Assembly: GCA_000226015.1 (NCBI GenBank)
Contig: JH153885.1
Span: forward strand, 148,900-206,720
Length of the DNA stretch: 57,821 nt
Reading direction: 5' to 3'
Origin: Mnemiopsis leidyi
Taxonomy: Eukaryota; Ctenophora; Tentaculata; Lobata; Bolinopsidae
Positions 48,103-57,821 of the stretch are shown here, piece after piece; positions within the stretch are counted from its first letter, which is position 1; each line of letters opens with the position of its first letter. Position numbers and translations under genes: made by a program. Under the pieces are notes generated by a model, which saw only the letters and a program-made list of their open reading frames with translations, did no database searches and was not told where the DNA came from.

Positions 48103-51022
48103 GTCGCAACGAGAGACAAATGCGCATAAAGTCACGAATTGTTTAGACTTTGATGAGGAAGATTACAATTACAACCATAAGACCGACATTTCTGCTCAGC
48201 GACGCGAATTTAATGAAGTGAAGTTCATGTCGCTCTTCTAAATCGACAATAAATTTACCGATACTTACCGTTAGGTTTATTTGGATTGAAATTTGCGAGT
48301 CTGCCAAACAAAAGGTATGCCCAGAAGGAGATTGGTCCTGGAGAAATCTGGGAGTAATTATGCTAACAACACCCCGTGTGGCACGTTGAATCTCCATCCT
48401 TAGACATCAACTTGAGAGCCGTTAAGGACGACCCCTTTTTTCAAGTCTAATACGAAGAATAACCCTGCGACGTAGCGGCATCATCCCTCAATGACTGTCG
48501 CTCAACTTGCTCGGTGAAGGTCCCGGTAAACGGGGTGCAGCAGCTCCTCCAGGAGGGTGAAGTAGTCCGGAAGAGAGACTCACACAAGGAGGGGTGACAC
48601 GGGGTGATCGATTGAGTATCGCTATCCAGGTTGCGTGCACGTGTACTTAACGCACCTCGCGGTGGGACAATCCACGGTGACACATTGCTGGAGAGATTTC
48701 AAAAGATTTCCCCGTTTCACCCCCGAGTCAGGCTAGATTGATGAGCCAGAGTATCGGATAGATCCGACTGTTGGGGTCCGGAGTCACGCAGACTGCTGCT
48801 CTCCTCTCCAGATCTCGTGAAGTCGGAGTAATTGACAGGACAGAGGGTAGAATCTCAGCAATTCACTCTGATGATTTTGTTTCAGGGGACGGTTCTGAAA
48901 AATTACTATCGATAGACCCTCCCGATTGGCCGATTTGTGGAGAGAATGAAATGTGTTTATGGAGCTCGTAGACCGGAATTATAGGTTCTCCAGACCGGAA
49001 TACATATCAGTGCGCTAAGAAAATAGCGGAGAAGCTGTTAAAAATCAAAATTATGTCGAATCAAAGATTAAAGATTAGTTGAAAATTAATGATTGATTAA
49101 TTATCGATGGCAGTTATACCCTTCGATGTTTGATCTCTTGATGACAGGAAGCAAATTAACGGGTAGGCTTCGACTTTTCTTGCAGCTATGATTTTCGGTA
49201 GCGCTCATCACTTTAAATTCGCTATCTGAACGATAAGAAATAAGGATTTATAGAGATCCGCCCAGCTGGTGACAATAGACAAATAAATAAGAATATAATT
49301 TATGATACAATGTACTTCTTGCTACCTTACTTAAAAGAGATCTAGTTCTCCTTACTGCCTTGAACTCGTTGAACTCTATCCACCCAAATTAAATATCCAG
49401 ATTTAACTTAAATAAGTACGCCCTTCAAAACCAAAATGATCCTCCACCAACCAACTGACAAAGTCATTCTGAAAGAATCAATACATGAGCCCATAGAGAT
49501 CCCCTGGTTGAGATACGGTTGGTTGACTGACGGCGAATTACAGCCGACACCAAGCGGCAATATCACTGTTCTCTGACACACGTGAATCACGACATCCGGT
49601 AAACGTGATCCCGCTGCCCACCTTTCAGAGGGTCAAGACCAGGTTTTAACATAGACCGTGGAGCTCTGAGCTGGACTTGGAGGGGTATCCCCTGTTTAGA
49701 TGCAACGCCATCGTGATTAGTTCGAGAACAATGCCGTGAAGCCACCCCAAATGTAACCCTTTCAAAGGGGTGTCCGGAGTCCGGCAACAGAGGTGGGAGT
49801 GGAGTGGGCTGTATTGACCCTGGATTACTAGCTTTGTAGTAGAGCTGGGAGATTGGCAGCGTGAAGATCGAGAAGATTTATAACGATGGCGACTAAAGAA
49901 TGTCTAAGTTAAGCGGCCATCAAAGTTGATTTACTAATTACGATGTTGATTTACTAATTCAATTGTTCTGATACAGTTTTTCAATTTGTTTTATCGGATC
50001 AAGTCATGCTTCCAGCTCAGTTTGAGAGATGCCGATATAGTTAAGAGGTTTTTGGCAACTCTAATAATCAGTTTATTCACAAATTTGCTGTCAAACGTAG
50101 ATTTACAAGTAAGATTTATTCCTTGGTGATATGCCGAAACATTTACAACAGTAAGAATTTAGAATGCAGAACGTTTCTAATGCAAATTCCTCCTGTTAGT
50201 CTTAAATCTATCCCATTGTGAATGCAGTGTCAATTACATTTACAAAGACTATTGATCTCGAATAATTTGCAGTTAATAATAATCATTTGCATTATTCAAC
50301 TACATCTTATAAAACTGATTGTCAACATGATAAAGTACAATGTTAGGACCAGATGCAATATTTCAGTAGATTCCCCCGTGCCATGGTCAAACGGACACGA
50401 CACAATTTACATAGCTAATGTAACTCTAAAGTTAACAAGACCTACCCTGGGCAAGCTCGGTTGTAAGCGGGATGATCTTTGAAGAAATGAGCTGGAGTGC
50501 TTACTTAATATTGAGTTTTGTTAGAATGTCGTTATCTTATCGGTCACAAATAAATATAAAACTTAAAGTCCGGTTACAATGTCTATCAATTCGGTCTTAA
50601 TTGAGGCAAACTAAAATGGTTAAATGTTGAGGGGTCGTTCATAATCCTATACAATATTATACGTTGTTGATAAATTTTATGATTAAAGTTGTTAAAATTT
50701 TTAAAATTTTTACATCCCCGCCCATAATCGAGCATAATCATGGCCCAGCCTCAGCTGTCTGATGACACAACTACGTCTACAGCTCCACAAAACTTTCTAG
50801 ACCCTTACTTCACGAAACCCTCTATAACCTTGGTCCACAAAACCTTCTAGACCCTAGCTATACGACGAATAGCAGTCCATGAAAGTTGAATTTGATGTTT
50901 TGATTTATGCAAATATAATCGTAATCAGTAATTTCGTTCGTAAAAACACATTTTCTCGATGATAGAATGTAATGAATTTCTTTAACTAATTGATTGATAG
51001 AGAAAGGTATTTTTGGGAAGGT

Positions 51023-51100
51023 GTCAACAATTTTAACCAATAAGAAGCTACAAACAATAAAGCACTGTTTTATAGCTTCTCGTTGGTCAAAATTTGTGAC
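51023..51100. ncRNA. Precursor-microRNA-like hairpin (candidate)
   Basis: 28-base arms at 51023-51050 and 51073-51100 pair at 24 of 28 positions (one G-U, scattered mismatches). Inside, AAACA (51052) pairs with TGTTT (51066), leaving a 9-nt terminal loop. The total of 78 nt with imperfect pairing is the size and shape of an animal miRNA precursor. It lies between the zinc-ribbon promoter and the Rab 3' end. It could equally be an old inverted repeat. Strand unknown. Confidence 0.35.
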
Positions 51101-51767
51101 CCCGTCCCCAAAATACCGTTCTCTATAGTCCGTAAACTGTTATAAATTTTCGGAGGTGGTCTTTTAAGTTGAAGTTAAATTATTTTGTCCGCAAAAAAAG
51201 CTTGCGTCTGTGACAAATGTTTTCGATAAAAACGTTTCTACTAAATCGAGCTTACCCTAAGAAGTGATAAATTGAAATATAGAAACTAAACCGGAGAAAA
51301 AATATAAAAAATATATAAAACAAAAAGGCAGACAAACCTCAAGATATCAGGTAAGCAGGCAGACTGAATCAGAGATTATCACAGAGCAGTGGTTCCAGGG
51401 ATGTAATAATAATCCTAATTGCTGTCCAAGAGTGATGTTAAGAAGTTAGGCGCTGACGAAACTGGAGTTTTGCTTCAACAAGAGGTGGAGATCATATCTT
51501 GCTACAAACTGAGAAAAGTAGTGGTGAGGTGTTAGAAGAACAGAGGCCTGGAGGTCGGTATAACATAGAGGAGTTCAGAAGTACCGAGCTCTATTATCCT
51601 TCCCCACCTGTTTCTCCAGTGCCACAATCAGAACAATGGGCCAAATTGATTTCAAAGTGCTAATTAAGACTTCGACCACGGTGACACGGTTGCAGCCACT
51701 ATGGCATATGCTCCTTTAGTATTTTAATTAAAATTTTGTTGTACTATCTGAATAGCGCTACTTACTA

Positions 51768-51803
51768 TTGCTATTCAAGTTCAACTTGCTATTCAAGTTC
51801 AAG
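51768..51803. repeat. 18-bp tandem duplication
   Basis: TTGCTATTCAAGTTCAA[C/G] occurs twice in succession. Confidence 0.9.
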
Positions 51804-52708
51804 ACTTTCGAAAGAAGACATTATATTCTGGGCAATTAGTTCCATCTTCAGAAAAGTTATCTAAAAATCTTGTTTTAAATCCTAAACGAGATTACCAGTT
51901 CGATTAATTTGTCACTGTTCCGCATGTTGGGTGGTTGCAGCATAACAGAGCCTCACCAGTCTCTACATAATATTGATGGACACGGTGTTTATAGAAACAC
52001 AGGTTTGGCCAGCATGGATTTATATCAAGTTGATAGGTTTTTAAACATTTGTCTATGAACAATAGAACTGGAAGCTCTTGATACAGCCAACCCTTTGGAT
52101 TTGTAACATGTGTCAAAGCGGTGATTATGGATAAGCTATTTTATGAATAAGCTATGTTAACCTTCTACTTTTGAAGTCCAGTTCTGGAGGAGGGGTTTCA
52201 GTTTAACTTTTACTAAATTCAGTCTCGGGCTAGTTTTACAATTCGCAAATCATTATAAATCAATTCTTGTGAGTCAAATTCAAAATTTAAGCCTTTCTTC
52301 TTACTAAGTAGTTGCGCCTTGGAAGAGACGAAATTCGAAAGTTTCTAAATGTTTGCAAAGGCGTTGAGTCACACTTTTCCTAGGAGCATTTATGATTCAT
52401 GTAAATCAACAAGTTAGTCTAAAAAGGGTCCTATATGGTTTAAAATCATGGGGTTTCGGCAAACTAATATAAATGTGGGTCTGGACGAAATGTAGATGGC
52501 CTTAAATAAGATGGAGCAAAATATTGGTTTGTGGCGAGTCAGCCATTGTCTCAAATTTGAGTTAAAATGTGAGGCCGGCAGTTGGTAATCAATTGCATAT
52601 TCATATCGTGTCTCAGTGACCAAGAATCTTGACAACAGTGCACTTTTGTTCATCCTGAGAAGCCAAGTAACGGGGGAGTCACACTACCATCTTTAATAGA
52701 TTTTGTCC

Positions 52709-52722
52709 GTTACCTTAGTAAC
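52709..52722. promoter_or_regulatory. X-box-like palindrome GTTACCTTAGTAAC
   Basis: An inverted repeat fitting GTNRCC-N2-RGYAAC, a few hundred bases beyond the Rab 3' end. Confidence 0.3.
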
Positions 52723-53009
52723 AGTAATCAATCAATCGATAGTACGTTGGTGAGGACTTGATGCATTTTCTAGTTTTTAACCAGCAGCGACAGTCTGAAC
52801 GGTCAAAGTTTCAAACCCTAAAGAACCAACTGTCAGATTAGAAAACGCATGGCGGAATGAACAATCTTACTTTCGATTCATGACCGTAGCACATTTATCA
52901 CATTTCTTTTCATATCTATTTTACTTAAGATTACCTGACGTAACAGCAATATCACTCTACGAAGTAATCGACAATTTACAAGGACCGAACAACAAAGGCC
53001 AACGACAGC

Positions 53010-53695
53010 CGAGAGCATTTCCATAGTTTATTCGTCTTTAGGCGAATTAAATAGTTAAATCTGTTTATGTTAATCTTAGAAACGAATACTCTAATTTAAT
53101 ATTTCGTTATCTGTAGTTTTAAAGCCAAATTTGACGTTATTTAAGATTAGCCTGTAATAGAAATCGGGATTAAAATATGGCTATACAAGAATAGAATGAA
53201 ACAGCTTTGGTATTAAAAACCAATTATACAAAATAAATTTTCATCTATAAAAATATGAAACGATATTACATATTCCGAAATTATGTCAGTCATAATTAAC
53301 ATGATTTTAAATTCAGCAAATACAAAAAGTACGATGAGCGGTGAATAGTGCAGAAAACAAAAAATACAATAAATATCATCTATGTTAAAGTTGTGACATT
53401 TTCGAACTTAATGTAAATTCAATCGTATCAATATAACCTCTTACAAAATTTCGAAGACGAAGTACAAAGTTACTATAAAAAAGAAAGGTCACATACACAA
53501 TATAACTTAGAATAAACGTTCAAATTACAACAACTCACAAAATACTTCGCAACGTGGAAACCTCAAACGGATCAGGATGAATCACCAGATACATTTACGA
53601 TCCTTAGGATTATCGGGTGGATTTTAGTGGAATCACCTCAACATTGGACAGTAACTAATCGTGTACGCATCACTTCCGCCGTTTCACTCCGCCAA
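53010..53695 (-). other. Predicted 3' UTR and polyadenylation signal of the Rab gene
   Basis: A very AT-rich block of about 650 bp follows the stop codon, with AATAAA on the minus strand (TTTATT 53027-53032) near its far end. The same signature follows the zinc-ribbon gene. Confidence 0.6.
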
Positions 53696-53770
53696 CTACC
53701 CTGAACAGCACTCTTGCTTCTTCTTCGGTCCAGACAAAACGATCCTACTATCTTTACGGCAAGTCTGCCC
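53696..53770 (-). CDS. Rab terminal exon with CC prenylation tail
   Basis: 75 bases in phase 0 from acceptor atatatttcag|GGG to TAG at 53698-53696. Encodes 24 residues ending GPKKKQECCSG. A basic stretch followed by two cysteines close to the end is the usual geranylgeranylation layout of Rab proteins. Confidence 0.75.
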   Translation of the reverse strand, partial: GQTCRKDSRIVLSGPKKKQECCSG

Positions 53771-56241
53771 CTGAAATATACAGCACACGTGTTATTGATG
53801 TTGTCGTTATATTTGGTGGGAGAGAAGTTTAAGATTTATTTAACCCTTGGCCTTGGTAAAGCATTGTTTGCGGCAAAGACGTTATCGGAAGTCGATAAGA
53901 TGCCAAATTCAGGAATTTCAAAGTAATGATTGGTATTAAGGCGTGCCGCGTTCGGTTCATTTGATGATTGTCAGAGAAGCCGAGTGTATTTTCAAGGGTG
54001 ATAATAGCGGCGTCAAGAGGAGTCAGCCCACTGTTTCAGTTGTGCAGCTATGGACGCACATCAAATAATCGATAGTTGAACCGTCGCTAAAGCCCGGTTT
54101 CCCACAATATCGATATTTGTCGTTAAAACATTTATAGGTCTCCTACGACGCACGTGGATTCGACCATGTTCGTTGGACGGGTGAAATCGAAAATACATGC
54201 ACGCGCGCGTGATGCGCGCGCTGTTTGCGCACAAGTCTGTAGAAATTAAGTCTTGGCCGCGTACGTTAGATCGGCAACAAATCTCTCAAGATATTTTACG
54301 GATGTATTGCGAATCTGTTGATTGACTAATTAGTTGATAGCAAATCGACTTAGTGTATTTACATGAGTTACTAACTAGTCTTTACTTCCCGACCTTGCTT
54401 GCAGTTTGAAGAACGGCTTCCGTCATGTACTGGAATGCCTGAAATTAGTCCATCGGTAAACAGATTGAACCTTAATGGGGATAATGAAAAGTAAAACACT
54501 TCATTCGAGTTATCGAGCTTAATTGCTCCTTGCAGCGGCTCCTCCTCAAATATCATTATCTTTCAAATAATGGGACACCAGCCAATCTTACCTAAATACT
54601 CATTACTGTTCTCAAGCAGCCTATTCGATATTTCAAGTGAATATCGATACATGCAAGATTGCAAAGTGTTTCTGGGATCAAATCGAATGGAACAAATGTA
54701 GTAATCTGTACTTCAAATATACAGAAAATTTAAAAGATGTTTGCGTACTACCTGGTCGATGTTGATGTCCGTCAGAGCGCTTGTTTCGAAAAAGTTACAG
54801 TTGTGCCTCTGTGCGTACTGAAAAGAATTCACATTATTGAGCGTAGTTCAGGTATGTATGTGACAACATATATGTAAGTGACAAAATATTTGTTACTAAA
54901 TGTTAATACATACAGAATTCTCTAATAAATGCACACAGAGGATTGCCAATTAAACATGTAATATCACTTTCAACAGATGCTGCAGAGGCCGGTAATTCCG
55001 ACTCCTGTTAAAGATATTTCAAACCTATGACCAAATAAAGAAGGGTAGAAAAGGGATCACACTGGGCGTTTATTTCTACACGGTACATAAAACATGCCTA
55101 GACAATTCATATCCTGATTCCACCAACTAAAGTTGAAACTTGAGTAGTTTACAGTTCATGAAGCAGAGCAATAATAATCTGCAGGAACTTAAATGAAAAT
55201 GTTTGTGTAAGAGACAAGGTCACATAAAGGAGCCGGAGCTGTGATCTGTGTGTCTGCCGTCTAGACATTAGACTGGGACGTTAAAATGTGGAATGTATGG
55301 GAAGTGTCAAATCTTACACGACGGAGGGAAACGTTGAGATACGAAACTACTGTGTGAGTTGTAAGTACACGTCACAGATCAGGGGTGTACAGTGTCACAC
55401 ACAAATATACTAGTAAATACCTAACTCAGATATGAGATATCCGCCTTTGCAAGTGTGCATATATTGCACCTTTCGAAATTACTTATCATTATTATTTGTT
55501 AGATTATACGAATTGTACAAAAATCTGAGCTTTTGTATAAGTTACTAAACTGTAAACTGTGAAGAGAAAAGCTGATCTTTCTATGGATGTAACTTATGTT
55601 ACTGAAGCTGATATTTATTAAGAATGTAACTGAAATTGTAACTTACTTTTAGTCCCTCCTCTAAAGTAACTTGTCTTGTATCAGCATCACACTTGTTACC
55701 AACAATACACAATACCGCTGAGTCGGAACCGTGCTGAAAGACACAGTCAGTGTCGTTATTAGATGTGCTGTGTGAAGATTTGACACTGGAGGTGCCAATA
55801 TGTAGAGATTGAAGTGTGATATTACCTTATCAGTCGAGAGTTTTAGTTAATTAAGTTGTTCTTTTTGTACTGTTTAGTTTTCTTGAGATAACTTTTAAGA
55901 ATCATGAGGGGAAACATATTCATATTGCGTTATGGTCCTATCAGATTGCAAATCCTTGTTAATTACACCAACAATAAGAGAAGAAATTTTAAACATTACC
56001 TAGAAATATTGAATAGTTAAAACTAACATAATATAATTCACAAAGCAACATCCTCTAAATTTGGCGGTTGTAGGCACTAATCTGGACCGTAATAAAACCC
56101 TCATATTCCTTAATGGAAGAAAGGTAACATTCAGGGAGAAACACGCAAATTAACAACACTAACTTCCTTGATGTTAGAGACCCAGAAATCCAGATTGTCG
56201 AAGGATCGTCTACACGTAATGTCATACACTACAAATATACC
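53696..56241 (-). CDS. Rab small GTPase, C-terminal half (5 exons, 5' part missing)
   Basis: Exons 56241-56164, 55733-55647, 54817-54752, 54438-54394 and 53770-53696 join in phase 0 at GT-AG sites to give 116 codons and a TAG. Seen: GIFVVYDIT and FDNLDFW (the strand and helix after switch II), GNKCD (G4, guanine recognition), FFETSAL (G5), then NINIDQ in the helix position, and a basic KKK-containing tail ending QECCSG. Known: Rab proteins switch between GDP and GTP forms on membranes and are prenylated on C-terminal cysteines. WVSNIKEHGS and the DINID stretch resemble the Rab8/10/13 group, but the CCSG end is closer to the Rab5-type CCSN ending. No exon with the P-loop or WDTAGQE is visible between 56242 and the right edge, so the 5' exons probably lie beyond it. 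Rab identity is firm; the subfamily is open. Confidence 0.88.
54199..54233. repeat. Alternating GCGC tract
   Basis: Two CG-alternating runs (ACGCGCGCGT and GCGCGCGC) around GAT, a Z-DNA-prone, partly palindromic island in Rab intron sequence. Confidence 0.7.
54394..54438 (-). CDS. Rab exon, C-terminal helix
   Basis: 45 bases, phase 0: acceptor taatttcag|GCA, donor AGCAAG|gtcggg. Encodes AFQYMTEAVLQTASK. If the donor is not used, the frame stops nine bases later (VGK, stop), which would give a Rab without a prenylation tail. That could be a real alternative form, but the spliced version supplies the expected cysteine tail. Confidence 0.7.
54752..54817 (-). CDS. Rab exon with the ETSAL motif
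   Basis: 66 bases, phase 0, acceptor ttttcag|TAC, donor GACCAG|gtagta. Encodes 22 residues with CNFFETSALTDINIDQ. ETSA is the G5 motif. Confidence 0.88.
55647..55733 (-). CDS. Rab exon with the GNKCD guanine-binding motif
   Basis: 87 bases, phase 0, between acceptor ctttcag|CAC and donor CTAAAA|gtaagt. Encodes 29 residues including AVLCIVGNKCDADTRQV. NKCD is the G4 motif. Confidence 0.88.
56164..56241 (-). CDS. Rab exon with GIFVVYDIT
   Basis: 78 bases, phase 0. The acceptor is ctatctttccag|GGT and the donor AAGGAA|gttagt. Encodes GIFVVYDITCRRSFDNLDFW plus six more residues, the segment directly after the switch II helix of Rab proteins. The preceding exon should end in a YYRGA-like motif, which I did not find to the right. 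Confidence 0.85.
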
Positions 56242-56794
56242 CTGGAAAGATAGAGAGATAGTTATGTTGGACAGTTGCCATGGAGATTTCTTCTAAGAGT
56301 TCAATGTTTTGTATTTATCATTGCTTCACTGGCGTATAACCAATGAGATTGTGAGTTCAATAACGATTTTGAAATTACAAACAAGACATCCACAGCAGCA
56401 AATGTAATGTTCAATACCTATTCAAAGGTCTTGAATTTAAACCGGATAACGTAAAATCGATTATTTGACCATTTGGAGCGGTCAAAAATCAATAACCCAG
56501 ACGCAACGTTTTAAACCGTATGTCAGTAACAGTGCGGAAGTTCGTGTATTGTTAGGATAGCTTTTCAAGTATAACTTTTTCTTGAGTAGGTAGCACATTT
56601 GACAAATAGACCGACAAGAAGTTACCAAAGTTACTATTGCATGTACAGTCATACAACAGTGTCAAACTGAAAACCTAAAATAATTACAGAAAACTGCAAA
56701 CAGTGAGTTAACATTCCAGTAAAAGCATGGCTTCCTCCTATCACAGCTATATCCCTCTATCGCACCTCAGTAACTCTATACAGGGGGTAGGTGA

Positions 56795-56860
56795 GATGAA
56801 TGTACTGCTGAACCGCAATTCCCTTGTGATGAATGTACTGCTGAACCGCAATTCCCTTGT
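56795..56860. repeat. 33-bp direct duplication
   Basis: Two identical 33-bp units start at 56795 and 56828, each beginning GATGAATGTACTGCTG, inside presumed Rab intron sequence. Confidence 0.95.
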
Positions 56861-57512
56861 GACACTGCAGATTTTAATGCAATAATTTTTTATCAGCGCA
56901 GTAGTGTAGAGGTGACATCTTGTGTTGCCGTACTCGCAAGAAGAACCGTGAATACCTACGTTTGAAGGGGGAGAAGGAATTTTGTGTGTTGGCAAGGATT
57001 TACTCGTGATTTAATTCCTAACTGTATTCAACACTCAGCTTTCAATCAAAGAATTAACATATGCTTAATGCTATTCTGTTATTACATTCCCGAGAACTAT
57101 GCTAACATTAAGTAGATATTTGACATCAGAACAGGACAGGACAGTTACACTTTCATTGTGTCGTTCGCGGAGGCAATGAAACGAGCTAAAATAATTGTAG
57201 AACAGGACAGACTTTGAATCCAAGTCATCATCGTCATGTTGCTTACAGATCCAAGAAATGTCTTCCAGGGCCAAGGTGGTGAGGTCCCCAAAATGTCCAC
57301 AACAAGAGTGCTACGGCCCGCTTTCTTGCCTAGCACTTGATGAAAAAGCCGCAGCCAAGTGCCAATAACAAGAAGTTAAGCATGCATACGGAAATAACTA
57401 TCCATCAAGAATTTAACCACTAGGAAGGGACCCTAGCTAGACTCCGAAAAGGACCATGTGTTTGACGTAAGGATCTATGTTAAAGTTTTAAATTACAGGA
57501 TATACCTAATAA

Positions 57513-57550
57513 TAGGTATACAACCTTATTCTAGGTATACAACCCTATTC
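57513..57550. repeat. 19-bp duplication next to a small hairpin
   Basis: TAGGTATACAACC[T/C]TATTC at 57513 and 57532. TATACCTA/TAGGTATA at 57501-57520 forms an 8-bp stem with a 4-nt loop. Confidence 0.8.
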
Positions 57551-57638
57551 TAAAACATCAAGAAACGAAGAGAACAGACTCAAAACATGACATAACCGGT
57601 AACCCCTGAAATTCGTCCAACTAAAACCAACTCAAATT

Positions 57639-57821
57639 CTCAACTGAAAACACGAGATAACCCACACAATTTCTCAACTGAAAACACGAGATAACCCACA
57701 CAATTTCTCAACTGAAAACACGAGATAACCAACACAATTTCTCAACTGAAAACACGAGATAACCAACACAATTTCTCAACTGAAAACACGAGATAACCAA
57801 CACAATTTACTCAACTGAAAA
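57639..57821. repeat. 34-bp minisatellite running off the right edge
   Basis: Units beginning CTCAACTGAAAACACG start at 57639, 57673, 57707, 57741, 57775 and, after one inserted A, 57810. Units differ by one base (CCCAC or CCAAC). The array continues past the window. Confidence 0.95.

Larger units (their letters stand above)
45001..53009. other. Intergenic region between the zinc-ribbon promoter and the Rab 3' end
   Basis: No supported protein gene. CACGTG sites are sparse here compared with the left half. Contents noted separately: two 18-bp tandem repeats, the precursor-miRNA-like hairpin and one X-box-like palindrome. Confidence 0.5.

Noticed and set aside
57145-57336. Minus-strand frame containing LGKKAG and VVDILGT, checked as a Rab P-loop/switch exon
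   Set aside because: Does not match GxxxxGK[S/T] or WDTAGQE and lacks splice sites in the right phase.

Overview
This window is eukaryotic nuclear DNA, probably from an invertebrate animal or a close relative. The two genes I can reconstruct are split by GT-AG introns (0.25 to 8 kb), have AT-rich 3' untranslated regions with AATAAA signals, and sit in a large non-coding space of moderate GC. There are microsatellites, minisatellites and one short assembly gap inside a CT repeat. There is no rRNA, no convincing tRNA, no recognisable transposon and no bacterial-style operon. I cannot fix the phylum from the sequence.

Layout. 1-26.5 kb: no recognisable protein gene. It is, however, dense in palindromic CACGTG E-boxes, CCAAT boxes and RFX-type X-boxes, several in a repeated geometry (CCAAT, about 31 bp, CCAAT, 24 bp, CAC[G/A]TG, and in two cases a TATA-like box about 40 bp further on). 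26.5-44.6 kb: a six-exon gene on the minus strand encoding a predicted 473-residue protein. All six exons join in frame at GT-AG junctions. The protein has a Ser/Tyr/Pro/His-rich N-terminus, a small Cys/His cluster, a CX2C-X10-CX2C zinc ribbon, and then a domain whose motifs match the plasmid pRiA4b ORF-3-like family, best known from bacteria. Its 8 kb intron 4 carries an array of four CCAAT boxes at 31/30/30 bp. 44.6-53.0 kb: the gene's CRE/CCAAT/E-box promoter, then non-coding DNA that includes a precursor-microRNA-like hairpin at 51023-51100. 53.0-56.2 kb: the last five exons (minus strand) of a Rab small GTPase of Rab8/10-like type with a di-cysteine tail. Its P-loop and switch exons lie outside or were not found. 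56.2-57.8 kb: intron sequence ending in a 34-bp minisatellite that runs off the window.

The two genes are in the same orientation, about 8.5 kb apart, and show no obvious functional link. The most unusual content is (1) the zinc-ribbon plus pRiA4b-ORF-3-like protein and (2) the recurrent, rotationally phased CCAAT/CCAAT/E-box modules. Open frames of 120-141 codons elsewhere are about as many as chance predicts for a sequence this long and were mostly left out.
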